From assembly GCF_016908395.1 (NCBI RefSeq), contig NZ_JAFBDU010000001.1, positions 558,001 through 622,000 of the forward strand: 64,000 nt of DNA. The letters are read 5' to 3'. Source of the DNA: Metabacillus crassostreae. GTDB lineage: Bacteria > Bacillota > Bacilli > Bacillales > Bacillaceae. The notes beneath the pieces were generated by a model, which worked only from the letters and a program-made list of their open reading frames with translations, was not told the origin of the DNA and made no database searches. Made by a program: the position numbers and the translations under genes. Below, in pieces: positions 49,953 to 58,018 of this stretch (within the stretch, counting starts at the first letter, position 1; each line of letters opens with the position of its first letter).

Positions 49953-50519
49953 ATGATTATTTTAATAAGTGCTGTAAGTGCTACTGGTAAAACCTTGATG
50001 GCTCAAAAGTTACTAGAAAAATATCATATCTCTTATCTCTCTATAGACCATTTGAAAATGGGCTTGTATAGAGGAGATAAGAATTGTGGATTCACACCAC
50101 TAGATAGTACCGAAGTCATTGGAGATAAGCTCTGGCCAATATTAAAAGGGATTATTATGACAAATATCGAGAATGAACAACATATCATTATTGAAGGATG
50201 CTATATATTGCCACACTATATGAAGAATTTTGAGATCAATTATTCAGAAAAAATCATTCCAGTATTCTTAGGTTTTTCGACGAATTATATTCGCGAAAAC
50301 TTTGAAACAAAAATAGTAAAACATAGGAATAAAGTTGAACTCCGTAATTGGCCGGAAGACAGAACAGTAGAAGAACTAATCAGGGAACATAATGAATTCA
50401 AAACAAAATGTTTACAAGCAGATGTTAGGTATTTTGAAATCGAAAACGACTATGACAAAGAAATATTGAATGTTTATGACTATATAGAAGCTGAAAAATG
50501 GAGAATTGAATCTTTATAA
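49953..50519 (+). CDS. P-loop kinase-like protein
   Basis: 188 residues. MIILISAVSATGKTLMAQKLLEKYHISYLSIDHLKMGLYRGD: P-loop AVSATGKT and acidic IDHLKMGL. EQHIIIEGCYILPHYMKNF and PVFLGFSTNYIRENFE follow. It resembles 2-phosphoglycerate-kinase-like or zeta-toxin-fold kinases of unknown substrate. GAAGGGAAG upstream. Single gene. Confidence 0.78.
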   Translation: MIILISAVSATGKTLMAQKLLEKYHISYLSIDHLKMGLYRGDKNCGFTPLDSTEVIGDKLWPILKGIIMTNIENEQHIIIEGCYILPHYMKNFEINYSEKIIPVFLGFSTNYIRENFETKIVKHRNKVELRNWPEDRTVEELIREHNEFKTKCLQADVRYFEIENDYDKEILNVYDYIEAEKWRIESL

Positions 50520-50706
50520 ATTGGAGCTCTCAAGTTATAGTTATTGAACTAAAGGGTGTGCGCGACAAGTTCTGCTATAAACGCTTTTGAGCGTGAAATG
50601 AAGGGAATACCTTCTAATAGATTCCAAGATTACAACCAAAGGTCAGATTGATGATGAAGAAGAATAAGCTATAATTTACATATTACTTATTAGAAAGAGG
50701 TTCCTT
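50520..50706. other. Intergenic with repeat A arm and coding remnant
   Basis: TTGAACTAAAGGGTGTGCGC (50546) is a degenerate repeat A arm. NAFEREMKGIPSNRFQDYNQRSD (about 50575-50650) reads like a gene tail without a start. Confidence 0.25.
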
Positions 50707-51135
50707 ATGCAAGAAAATATTCAGGAATTAACATCACAAGAACAATGGATTGAGGCATTTCCAGTCCTAAACCAGCTTCGGACTGATTTAACCGAAGATT
50801 CCTATTTGAAGTTACTTCAGGAAATGCAGAGAGACGGTTATGTGTTATTCGCTCTTTATAATAATAATAGAATTGTCTCAGTGGCTGGGTTAAGTTGGAG
50901 AGTGAACTTCTATAATAAGAGACATATTTTTATCTATGATTTAGTAACAGATATAGAATATCGATCATTTGGATACGGTGAGAAATTACTATTATATATA
51001 CATAGTTGGGCAAAAGAGCAAGGAGCAGAGTATGTTGCATTGGAATCTGGAATTAAACGAATAAATGCTCATCGATTTTACGAAGATAAATTTAAATATG
51101 ATAAATGGTGCAATTCATTCAGAAAACCACTTTAG
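50707..51135 (+). CDS. GNAT acetyltransferase, homologue of 23944
   Basis: 142 residues. FPVLNQLRTDLTEDSYLKLLQEMQRDGYVLFALYNNNRIVSVAGLSWR, IFIYDLVTDIEYRSFGYGEKLLLYIHSWAKEQGAEYVALESGIKRINAHRFYEDKFKYDKW. Same size and motif order as the 23944 protein (roughly half identical). Motif A is RSFGYGE. AGAAAGAGGT upstream. Confidence 0.85.
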   Translation: MQENIQELTSQEQWIEAFPVLNQLRTDLTEDSYLKLLQEMQRDGYVLFALYNNNRIVSVAGLSWRVNFYNKRHIFIYDLVTDIEYRSFGYGEKLLLYIHSWAKEQGAEYVALESGIKRINAHRFYEDKFKYDKWCNSFRKPL

Positions 51136-51212
51136 CGATAACTCTGTTGATACAGGGAGTTTGCACTCTATTTTGTTGAACTTTTTGTATTAAAGGAAAA
51201 AGGGGGTTCACA

Positions 51213-51818
51213 ATGAGAAATTTATGTTACATATTATTATTTACCAGCTTTTTTTTATCAATAATGATAATAAACATTACAGTTTCTGCTACAAGTTGGG
51301 TTGGATTAAAACCACAAGACGTTGTTGAAAGAGCTGAAGTTATTGTTACTGGTAAATATGATTTTTCAACTAAGCCGAAACCAAGTGATTTTGTTTTTCA
51401 AGGTTTAGATTTCAATGTTATAAATGTTTATAAAGGGGATATTTCTAAACAATTTATGGCAGGCATTGACTATAATGATGTTGGATGGGCAGAGGAATTC
51501 CAAAGTAAAGGTGGCGAATTCCTTTTATTTTTAGAAAAAAGTGAGGATGCTGATTTCCTAATACCAGTTGGAAGTCCCAACGGTATGGTTCAAGTTACCA
51601 ATGATAAAGTTGAACACCCAGATGAGGAAAGAAAGACCTTTTTCGAAGATTTTCTAAAAGCACAACCAGAAAAAACAAGTGTTTCCAAACTTGACGCCCA
51701 TAAACAAGGTCAGAATGATGAGTCTTATATACTTTTATATGTTGCTACAGGTGTTTTAGTTGGTATAGGAGTAGTTTTCTTACTATATCTCTACATAAGG
51801 AAAAAAATTTTCCACTAA
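51213..51818 (+). CDS. Exported protein with C-terminal membrane anchor, 201 aa
   Basis: Signal peptide (residues 1-27, ending SATS), extracytoplasmic domain (VGLKPQDVVERAEVIVTGKYDFSTKP...FNVINVYKGDISKQFMAGIDYNDVGWAEEFQSKGGEFLLFLEK), linker, and a C-terminal helix (residues 172-193) with KK tail. Family seen in bacilli but unnamed to me. AAAGGGGG upstream. Confidence 0.7.
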   Translation: MRNLCYILLFTSFFLSIMIINITVSATSWVGLKPQDVVERAEVIVTGKYDFSTKPKPSDFVFQGLDFNVINVYKGDISKQFMAGIDYNDVGWAEEFQSKGGEFLLFLEKSEDADFLIPVGSPNGMVQVTNDKVEHPDEERKTFFEDFLKAQPEKTSVSKLDAHKQGQNDESYILLYVATGVLVGIGVVFLLYLYIRKKIFH

Positions 51819-51849
51819 CCGGGGCTTTAACTGAATATCTAATCTAATT

Positions 51850-52075
51850 TTAATGCTTCTTCAGTTGGATATAATTAAGAACAGTTTTGAAGATAGGGAG
51901 GAAACTCTCTATTATTTTTAAAGTCTTAAATTCGTGTAAAATATCCTTTTACACAACTGGAGTAAAAGTAGTTAAAACGTCTCAAATCCTTAATATTATT
52001 GGGTTGAGACGTTTTTTATTAGAGAAAGAATGAAAGGTAAGTGTTATTAATACGTCTTAGGGGATGAAGCTCCAA
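51850..52075. repeat. Repeat B, copy 3
   Basis: GGATATAATTAAGAACAG, GGGAGGAAACTCTCTATT, AAAGTCTTAAATTCGTGTAA, hairpin AACGTCTCAA / TTGAGACGTT with TTTTTT (51974-52016), then the tail AAGGTAAGTGTTATTAATAC. The hairpin is a strong terminator. Confidence 0.7.
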
Positions 52076-52359
52076 AGTCTATCTCTCTCTTCGCAAAACT
52101 AGAGAAACTCATTTTTATTGCATAGTAGACTCTTGCTTTGCCTTAAATAGGATATTAATTTTCTTATGATTTTGCATAGGCTTTTAAAAGGAAATATACA
52201 GGAAGATAGTAGTAAGGGCCAATATTTATTAAAAATTATTAACATGAATATCGATTAATGCAATCGATTTTTCAGTTTAGATGATGAGTATTTTTCTTGT
52301 TAATAACAGTTGTGTATGAATTATACTCTGGTTTGATTAAACGAAAAGGAGCTAAAACA
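52076..52359. other. Intergenic, no gene seen
   Basis: AT-rich, no supported gene. GAAAAGGAGCTAAAAC at 52344 is the ribosome binding site of the decayed EamA gene that follows. Confidence 0.3.
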
Positions 52360-52706
52360 TGACTGCTAAAAGGTTACAAAACAAATGGGGGGATTTACGC
52401 CTGTTGGTGCTACATTTTTATGGGGAAGTGTTTTTCCATATTTCACATTAAGCTATGTAGCTTTATATATCCATCAAAATATGTTGGTGAACAGGTATTG
52501 TTTGCTGGGTATCGTTTTTTTCTAACATCTCTATTCGTTAAATTTTTCTAATGGCAACAAAATAAAGAATAGATTTTAAAAAGGGAAATTTTAACCCATT
52601 AGTATTTATTGGCTTTTTTCAAACCTTTCTTTAATATATTTTGTTCTACACTGGTCTAAGTTTAAGTACCGGTATTCAAGGTTCAATTATTGCGGGAAAA
52701 GTTAAT
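52360..52706 (+). pseudogene. EamA/DMT-family transporter, decayed
   Basis: From ATG 52360 (with AAAGGAGC upstream) pieces of a 10-TMS drug/metabolite transporter appear in different frames: GATFLWGS, EQVLFAGYRFFLTSLF, NPLVFIGFFQTFL, ILFYTGLSLSTGIQGSIIAG. These match the first 90 residues of the family in order. At least three frameshifts or stops; the C-terminal two thirds are missing. Perhaps once regulated by the adjacent LysR. Confidence 0.72.
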
Positions 52707-52718
52707 CGAGAATAAAAC

Positions 52719-52752
52719 AGAGAGCCCTAATCGTTTGGGCACTCTTCTTCTT
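52719..52752 (+). terminator. Terminator
   Basis: AGAGAGCCC / GGGCACTCT stem with TCTTCTTTT tail; between the EamA relic and the convergent LysR gene. Confidence 0.65.
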
Positions 52753-52763
52753 TTCACATGAAA

Positions 52764-53672
52764 TTAACGAGTGTTATTTTGAAATTCTATAAATGTATTA
52801 CGTGTGAGTTCAATAAAAGCTCTTAATGGTGAAGTGACCCATTTATCTTTATGCCATGCAATTTGTGTGTGTATAGTAGATTCTAAACTCATCCAAGCTA
52901 TTTCTTGCATTTTTCCTTCTTTAATCTCTTTTTCAACTACCATTGCAGGTAAAACTGCAATGCCAAGCCCTTCATTTACACATTGTTTTATGGCTTCTAT
53001 ACTTACAAACTCAAATTTATTTAAAATCGATAGAGTAGCAGTATGAAAGGACTCCTCTAATATCGTTCGGTAAGAGCACCCCTTTTCTGTAAGTAAAAAT
53101 GTTTCATTCTCATAGTGAAGGGGAAATAGATAATTCTCTTTTGGTAACGGATAATCAGAAGCTACAACAACCTTGAGTTCTTCTTGAATCAATGTTTCAA
53201 TGTGCAATGAATCAACAGGTCTTATCTTATCCATAATAAAAGCAATATCAAGCTTTCCCTCTAATAATTGTTCTCTCGCTTGCTCATTTGAGTAGGATTG
53301 TTTAAATACGATTTTTACTTTAGGAAACTGGTTTTTGAACTGTTTTAAAAGTAGAGGTATTCGATACGTACACTGACTCTCTTGAGCCCCAATGGTTAGC
53401 GTACCAGTTGGTTCTTCACCTCCCTTCACCACTTGCTTAGATTCTTCAGAGATCATAATCATCTTTTCAGCGTACTGCTTAAATTGCTTTCCGGATTCAG
53501 TCAAGATTAAGCGTTTACCCAAACGTTCAAATAAAGGTGTGCCAAGCTCTGCTTCCAGTGATTTTATTTGACCTGTTACACTCGACTGGGCAAAATTAAG
53601 AATTTTTGCCGTGTGCGTAAAGTTAAGAAGATCTGCTGCTGTTTTAAATGTAATCAATTGCTTTGTATCCAT
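52764..53672 (-). CDS. LysR-family transcriptional regulator
   Basis: 302 residues. HTH at residues 1-60 (KQLITFKTAADLLNFTHTAKILNFAQSSVTGQIKSLEAELGTPLFERLGKRLILTESG), then the periplasmic-binding-like effector domain (GTLTIGAQESQCTYRIPLLLKQFKNQFPKVKI...). Divergent from the FMN reductase and quinone oxidoreductase genes, so it probably regulates them. The start codon is the ATG at 53672, with AGAGGTG upstream. Confidence 0.9.
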   Translation of the reverse strand: MDTKQLITFKTAADLLNFTHTAKILNFAQSSVTGQIKSLEAELGTPLFERLGKRLILTESGKQFKQYAEKMIMISEESKQVVKGGEEPTGTLTIGAQESQCTYRIPLLLKQFKNQFPKVKIVFKQSYSNEQAREQLLEGKLDIAFIMDKIRPVDSLHIETLIQEELKVVVASDYPLPKENYLFPLHYENETFLLTEKGCSYRTILEESFHTATLSILNKFEFVSIEAIKQCVNEGLGIAVLPAMVVEKEIKEGKMQEIAWMSLESTIHTQIAWHKDKWVTSPLRAFIELTRNTFIEFQNNTR

Positions 53673-53698
53673 CTATTCACCTCTTTAATCGTTAAAAG

Positions 53699-53713
53699 CG
53701 ATTGAGTCAATCG
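53699..53713. promoter_or_regulatory. Candidate LysR binding palindrome
   Basis: CGATTGA-G-TCAATCG, perfect 7-bp arms around one base, 27 bp upstream of the LysR start and 90 bp before the reductase start. ATTCGCTT (53719) may be a half-site copy of AAGCGATT (53696). Confidence 0.55.
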
Positions 53714-53803
53714 GAATTATTCGCTTTAATGATTTGGAAATCCATTATATGCTAAGTATAGCAAATAGTGAAAAAAATACGAGGTTTAAGGGGTGAAGAT
53801 AGT

Positions 53804-54361
53804 ATGTCTATTGTAGTTTTACATGGGAGTACTCGAAGAAATGGAAATACTGAAACCTTAACAAATCAAGCAGTATTAGGAGTGAAGGTTGAACACATTT
53901 ATTTGCGTGATTATGAGATCAAACCAATTGAAGATATGCGTCATGAACAAAGTGGATTTGGTCATGTAAATGATAGTTATAACTCCATTATTGAACGTAT
54001 CATGTCGCATAACATCTTAATTTTTGCTACACCAATTTACTGGTACAGTATGACAGGGAAAATGAAGAACTTTGTTGATAGATGGTCACAAACAATAAGG
54101 GATAAGAATATTCAAAACTTCAAGAGGCAAATGGAAAGGAAGAAAGCTTTTGTCATTGCAGTCGGTGGAGATGAACCCAGTATTAAGGGGCTTCCATTGA
54201 TTCAACAATTTAAATATATTTTTGATTTTATAGGAATTGACTTTTCAGGATACGTATTAGGAAAAGGAAATAAACCAGATGATATTCTAAATGATCATCA
54301 AGCAATGTGTACAGCCTCTGTTTTAAATAAAACATTATTAGAACTAGAAAGGAAGGAGTAA
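53804..54361 (+). CDS. NAD(P)H-dependent FMN reductase / flavodoxin-like protein
   Basis: 185 residues. VVLHGSTRRNGNTETLTNQ (FMN phosphate loop GSTRRNGNTE), HNILIFATPIYWYSMTGKMKNFVDRW (flavodoxin-2 signature PIYWYSMTG), AFVIAVGGDEPSIKG. Likely reduces FMN, quinones or azo compounds. ATG 53804 with AAGGGGTG upstream. Followed after 1 bp by the quinone oxidoreductase gene, so one operon. Confidence 0.86.
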   Translation: MSIVVLHGSTRRNGNTETLTNQAVLGVKVEHIYLRDYEIKPIEDMRHEQSGFGHVNDSYNSIIERIMSHNILIFATPIYWYSMTGKMKNFVDRWSQTIRDKNIQNFKRQMERKKAFVIAVGGDEPSIKGLPLIQQFKYIFDFIGIDFSGYVLGKGNKPDDILNDHQAMCTASVLNKTLLELERKE

Positions 54362-54362
54362 G

Positions 54363-55316
54363 ATGAAAGCACTTGTGATGGAAGGATTTGGTGGGGCAGA
54401 AGTGCTTAAGTATAAAGAAGTTCCTTATCCAGTTATAGAAAATGGTGATATTCTCGTTCGAACAGAAGCAATTGGTTTAAATTTTGCGGATATCTATAGA
54501 AGGAGAGGTGGATATAAACTGGAGGGAAATATTTTAGGGTATGAGGGTGCTGGAATTGTAGAAAAAGTTGGGGAAGATATAACCGATTATAAAGTAGGAG
54601 ATCGTGTGGGATTTGCAGATGTTCCCTATGCCAACGCTGAATATGTAAAAGTCCCAAAAGACCAAGCAATACCACTTCCAAAGCATATATCATTTGAAAC
54701 CGCTGCAAGTATATTGCTTCAAGGATTAACAACAGACTTTTTAATTCATGATAGTTTCAAAGTTCAAGAGAAGCATACTGTCGTGATTCACGCTGTTTCT
54801 GGTGGAGTCGGTCAGCTTCTACTTCAAATGGTGAAAAATAAAGGTGCAAAGGCTATTGGGATTACATCAACAGAAAAGAAAAAAGAAATGGCATTAAACT
54901 TAGGGGCTGATGCTGTTTTTCTTAGATCAGAGGAATGGAAAAATCTTATTATGAAATGTAATAATGGTGGTGCAGATGTTGTCTATGATGGAATTGGGAG
55001 TACATTACTAGATAGCTTATCCATCGTAAAACCTGGTGGTACGGTTGTCTTTTACGGAACGGCTGGAGGTGACCCTGCCCCAATAGATCCTAAAATGCTT
55101 ATTGCGCAATCAAAGACACTTGCGGGTGGTGACTTGTGGAAAATGGTGACAGAGAGCGAGGATAGAATAAATAGATCAAATCGTCTTTTTGATTTGATAA
55201 CAAGAAATAAAATTATCCTTTCTTCCCCAACGATATTTCCATTACCACAAGGTTCCGAAGCACATCGTTTTTTAGAAAGTGGACAGAGTACAGGTAAGGT
55301 GTTACTCATACCTTAA
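54363..55316 (+). CDS. Quinone oxidoreductase-like MDR enzyme (zinc-free)
   Basis: 317 residues. MKALVMEGFGGAEVLKYKEVPYP, GLNFADIYRRRGGY, NADPH motif VIHAVSGGVGQLLLQMVKNKGAKAIGIT, GADVVYDGIGSTLLDSLSIVKPGGTVVFYGTAGGDPAPIDP, all as in QorA. No catalytic zinc cysteines. AAGGAAGGAG upstream. Terminator at 55349. Confidence 0.9.
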   Translation: MKALVMEGFGGAEVLKYKEVPYPVIENGDILVRTEAIGLNFADIYRRRGGYKLEGNILGYEGAGIVEKVGEDITDYKVGDRVGFADVPYANAEYVKVPKDQAIPLPKHISFETAASILLQGLTTDFLIHDSFKVQEKHTVVIHAVSGGVGQLLLQMVKNKGAKAIGITSTEKKKEMALNLGADAVFLRSEEWKNLIMKCNNGGADVVYDGIGSTLLDSLSIVKPGGTVVFYGTAGGDPAPIDPKMLIAQSKTLAGGDLWKMVTESEDRINRSNRLFDLITRNKIILSSPTIFPLPQGSEAHRFLESGQSTGKVLLIP

Positions 55317-55348
55317 CAGCAGATAGTTATATTTACATTTTCATTCTT

Positions 55349-55375
55349 AATACAACAAACATAGGTTGTTGTATT
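55349..55375 (+). terminator. Terminator
   Basis: AATACAACAA / TTGTTGTATT stem, followed by TACACCTTAAG. Confidence 0.7.
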
Positions 55376-55489
55376 TACACCTTAAGAATTTAATTCTACC
55401 AATTTAGTAAGGTAAGAAAAATCTAAGGCTTATGCTATTAGGACTATAAGTAAAACCAAGTTCTTTCTATGTAAATAGTAATTCAATAA

Positions 55490-55560
55490 AGGAAGTTGAA
55501 CAAGAAATAATTGATTTTAGCTATTTCTTTGTTGCGCAGTACAACGTTATTATGTAATCG
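55490..55560. repeat. Repeat G, copy 2
   Basis: GAAGTTGAACAAGAAATAAT, TGATTTTAGCTATTTCTTTG, TTGCGCAGTACAACG. Similar to 315-375 (TTGAACAAGAGCG...TTTGCTGCGCAGTACAA). Confidence 0.45.
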
Positions 55561-55619
55561 AAAAATGCATTCAACAATCCGAAGGGTGAGATATTGGAGT
55601 TACTATTTCACAATATTCT

Positions 55620-55850
55620 TAACCTAAATAGATGCTTATCAGTTAGATATGATAGCAATCAGTTTTAAAAGAAGGGGTGGAAACTCCCTAATAGTTTCGA
55701 AGATTAACTTCGCGTTAAATATCTATTAACACAACTAAATAAATGTAGTTAAAACGTCTCGAATCCTTGATATTACTAGGGTTGAGACATTTTTTTATTA
55801 GGAAAGAACGAAAGATAAGTGTTATTAACACGTCTGGTCCGATGAAACCT
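55620..55850. repeat. Repeat B, copy 4
   Basis: GGGGTGGAAACTCCCTAATA, AGATTAACTTCGCGTTAAAT, hairpin AAAACGTCTCGAA...GGGTTGAGACATTTTTTT (55751-55796), tail AAGATAAGTGTTATTAACAC. The most complete copy together with 51850-52075. Confidence 0.7.
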
Positions 55851-55961
55851 CATAGTCAGTCCTTTATTTTTCTTCCGCAAACAGATCAAATTGTTTAGTA
55901 ACGTGTATAATTCGTAGTAGAAATAAATTGCGACATAAAAAAATAGCTAAGTTGCACCTGA

Positions 55962-55983
55962 AAAAAAGACCTTAAGAAGGTCT
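55962..55983 (-). terminator. sinI terminator
   Basis: On the minus strand AGACCTT-CTT-AAGGTCT followed by TTTTTT. The stem contains the sinI stop codon, so coding region and terminator overlap. Confidence 0.85.
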
Positions 55984-56103
55984 ATAAGAATTGTTGAGAA
56001 AATCTTTAATTTCTTCAGCGGAAATTCCCAATTCTAATGCAATTAATATTAAATCAACCCATTCTTTGTCTAGGTTATTTGCGCTTACTAAAGAACTTAA
56101 CAT
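55972..56103 (-). CDS. sinI: SinI-type antirepressor, 43 aa
   Basis: MLSSLVSANNLDKEWVDLIL continuing IALELGISAEEIKDFLNNSYRPS. The Sin dimerisation motif LD-x-EWV-x-L-x-x-x-A-x-x-x-x-IS-x-EEI-x-x-FL, known from B. subtilis SinI, is intact. SinI binds SinR and relieves repression of biofilm matrix genes. The ribosome binding site TAGGAGGT is ideal (4 bases from ATG 56103). No sinR lies next to it, so it is an orphan antirepressor acting in trans. The leader is a c-di-GMP riboswitch (next entry) and a terminator ends the transcript. One of the clearest single-gene units in the window. Confidence 0.85.
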   Translation of the reverse strand: MLSSLVSANNLDKEWVDLILIALELGISAEEIKDFLNNSYRPS

Positions 56104-56107
56104 CTTT

Positions 56108-56136
56108 ACCTCCTAAAAATAATAACTATTTTAGGT
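56108..56136 (-). promoter_or_regulatory. Anti-ribosome-binding-site hairpin of the sinI leader
   Basis: On the minus strand ACCTAAAATA (56136-56127) can pair with TATTTTTAGGAGGT (56121-56108), hiding the ribosome binding site. Its first four bases belong to the 3' end of the aptamer (TACCT), so ligand binding would compete with this hairpin. This is the layout of a translational riboswitch. Confidence 0.6.
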
Positions 56137-56212
56137 AGTCCAGCAATCATAGTTCTACACCTTAGATCTGTAACTTTGCGTCCCGTTCTTTCGAAAGGTT
56201 TGCCTTTATCTG
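56133..56212 (-). ncRNA. c-di-GMP-I (GEMM-I) riboswitch
   Basis: Read on the minus strand: GGCAAACC (56204-56197), a GAAA-capped stem, GGGACGCAAAG (56184-56174), TTACAGATCTAAGG, then GCTGGACTACCT. The GGCAAACC / CGAAAG / GGGACGCAAAG set is the diagnostic core of class I c-di-GMP aptamers (as in Vc2). The right-hand domain (TAAGG...GCTGG-CTACC) gives the receptor and closing strand. A TATACT -10 box lies at 56233-56228, 16 bp upstream. The downstream gene is sinI. Confidence 0.88.
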
Positions 56213-56455
56213 TTTAAAATTGTAAATAGTATAGTTGAATATTACTGTATTTAATGGAAGAAATAAACAAATACAAAGTGACATAAATCTACAATATTAA
56301 ACAATTTAAGTCGCTTTTCGCGAAATACTTGAACTAAATAGCCTTGTTAAACTAAAGTGCAGGATTATTAAAGATGAGCATTTAATTTCAAAAAATTACC
56401 TATTTCTAATATGATAGTTTAGTAAAGTTTTTATTTATGATAAGGGGGAAACGTT
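56213..56455. promoter_or_regulatory. Divergent promoter region, riboswitch-sinI and MBL gene
   Basis: TATACT on the minus strand at 56233-56228 is the likely -10 of the sinI transcript; its -35 is poor (possible activator dependence). Toward the + gene a degenerate repeat A right arm (TTAAACTAAAGTGCAGGATT, 56345) precedes the metallo-beta-lactamase gene. Confidence 0.45.
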
Positions 56456-57280
56456 TTGAATAACTATATTTGTGAGACTTGCGGAGTTCAATATGCAAGA
56501 TCTACACAAGAACCAACTAAATGCATAATCTGTGAGGAAGAAAGACAATACGTTAGTTCTAAAGGGCAATCTTGGACTACATTAGAAACGATGATTGAAG
56601 GTGGTACATATAAAACTCTGGTGAATTCTGAAGAAGAAAGTCTTTATAGTATTAATACGAATCCAAGTTTCGGGATTGGACAAACAGCTTATTTAATACA
56701 GAATAATGAATTTAATTTGCTGTGGGATTGTATTACATATTTTGATCAAAATACCATCAAAACGATTAATGAACTAGGTGGAATTGATGCGATTGCCTTA
56801 TCACATCCTCATTATTACTCTAGTCAGGTTGAATGGGCGGAAACTTTTGATGCTCCGATCTATATACACGAAGATGATAAAGAATGGGTGACAAGAAAAA
56901 GCGAAAAAATCATTTTCTGGTCAGGTGAAACCCTTGAATTAAATAAAGGCCTTGTTCTTCAGAGAATTGGTGGACATTTTAAAGGCGGTACCGTATTAGA
57001 ATGGAAAAATGGCAATGGGCAAAACGGAATTCTACTTTGTGGAGATATTATACGTGTCGTAGCTGATCAAGAATGGGTAAGTTTTATGTACAGCTATCCT
57101 AACTTCATCCCATTGCCAAGTGCGACTGTTGAGAGAATCTCTAATAGGATGAATGAATTTAAGTTTACTCGCTTATATGATGCATTTCATCGCGTCATAA
57201 GAGAAGATGCCGCTCAACGTATACATAGATCAGCAAACAGGTATGTTGAAGCAATAAACGGAAAATTGTTTAATACATAA
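56456..57280 (+). CDS. Metallo-beta-lactamase-fold protein with zinc ribbon
   Basis: 274 residues. N-terminal rubredoxin-like knuckles YICETCGVQYA...PTKCIICEEERQYV (C-x2-C, C-x2-C). Then an MBL fold: AYLIQNNEFNLLWDCITYFD, ALSHPHYYSS (HxH, lacking the full HxHxDH), GGHFKGGTVLEW, LCGDIIRVV and the late histidine AFHRVIRED. Members with this N-terminal knuckle are known but of unknown activity. The metal site may be mononuclear. TTG start after AAGGGGG. Confidence 0.78.
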   Translation: MNNYICETCGVQYARSTQEPTKCIICEEERQYVSSKGQSWTTLETMIEGGTYKTLVNSEEESLYSINTNPSFGIGQTAYLIQNNEFNLLWDCITYFDQNTIKTINELGGIDAIALSHPHYYSSQVEWAETFDAPIYIHEDDKEWVTRKSEKIIFWSGETLELNKGLVLQRIGGHFKGGTVLEWKNGNGQNGILLCGDIIRVVADQEWVSFMYSYPNFIPLPSATVERISNRMNEFKFTRLYDAFHRVIREDAAQRIHRSANRYVEAINGKLFNT

Positions 57281-57416
57281 AACTTAGTTCCAACCTTTTT
57301 CTGCTTCAACTAAAGGTAGGTATGTTATATCTAACCTAATACTCCTGATGGGAACGAGTGTTTCTGTCCAGTCTTTTAGTATATAACTACTTATTATTTT
57401 TATAAGGGAGAAAACC

Positions 57417-57866
57417 ATGAATAAAACTTTAAATCAATATGGTAAAACGATTGATGAAGTTTTGAAATTAAAAGAAACTTCTAGAACAAAGCTATGCGAA
57501 GCTATAAGTGAAGGGAAATGGTCAATTAGAGAGATCGTGGGTCATCTATATTATTGGGATAAATTCAATCTAGAAAAGATGGTGCCGTTAATGGTTCAAG
57601 ATGCCGATTTACCGAAGTTCCCCGACCATGACCAGCATAATGGAGAGGCTATGACCTTTCTTAAAGATTACTCAGTTGAAACGATCATAAATCATTTTGT
57701 TCTTACTCGAAAGGTATTATCTGAAATATTATCTAGTATAGACGGGGATATTAGGTTTACTATTGGTGGTGGTAAAAGAAAGTTCTCAGGAGAAAGCTTT
57801 GTGAAAATTTTCGTAAAACACGATGCTCACCACTTAAAACAAATCAATGAAAAATTAGATAGTTAA
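57417..57866 (+). CDS. DinB-family protein
   Basis: 149 residues, four-helix bundle. KWSIREIVGHLYYWDKFNLEKMVPLM (first metal His) and VKIFVKHDAHHLKQINEKLD (two further His), which give the DinB three-histidine metal site. Possible thiol transferase of the bacillithiol-dependent superfamily. GGGAGAAAACC upstream. Confidence 0.86.
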   Translation: MNKTLNQYGKTIDEVLKLKETSRTKLCEAISEGKWSIREIVGHLYYWDKFNLEKMVPLMVQDADLPKFPDHDQHNGEAMTFLKDYSVETIINHFVLTRKVLSEILSSIDGDIRFTIGGGKRKFSGESFVKIFVKHDAHHLKQINEKLDS

Positions 57867-58018
57867 TTGTAGTGCGACCTATGTTGATGGCTAACGGTGA
57901 GCTTTATTTTTAAAAAAGGTCATATAAGTGAGAATTTAGAGATTGATAATTTAAGTTATAGTTAACCAAAACAACATACTGTGATTTGGTGGGTTAAAAT
58001 TTTAAGGGATTTGATATT

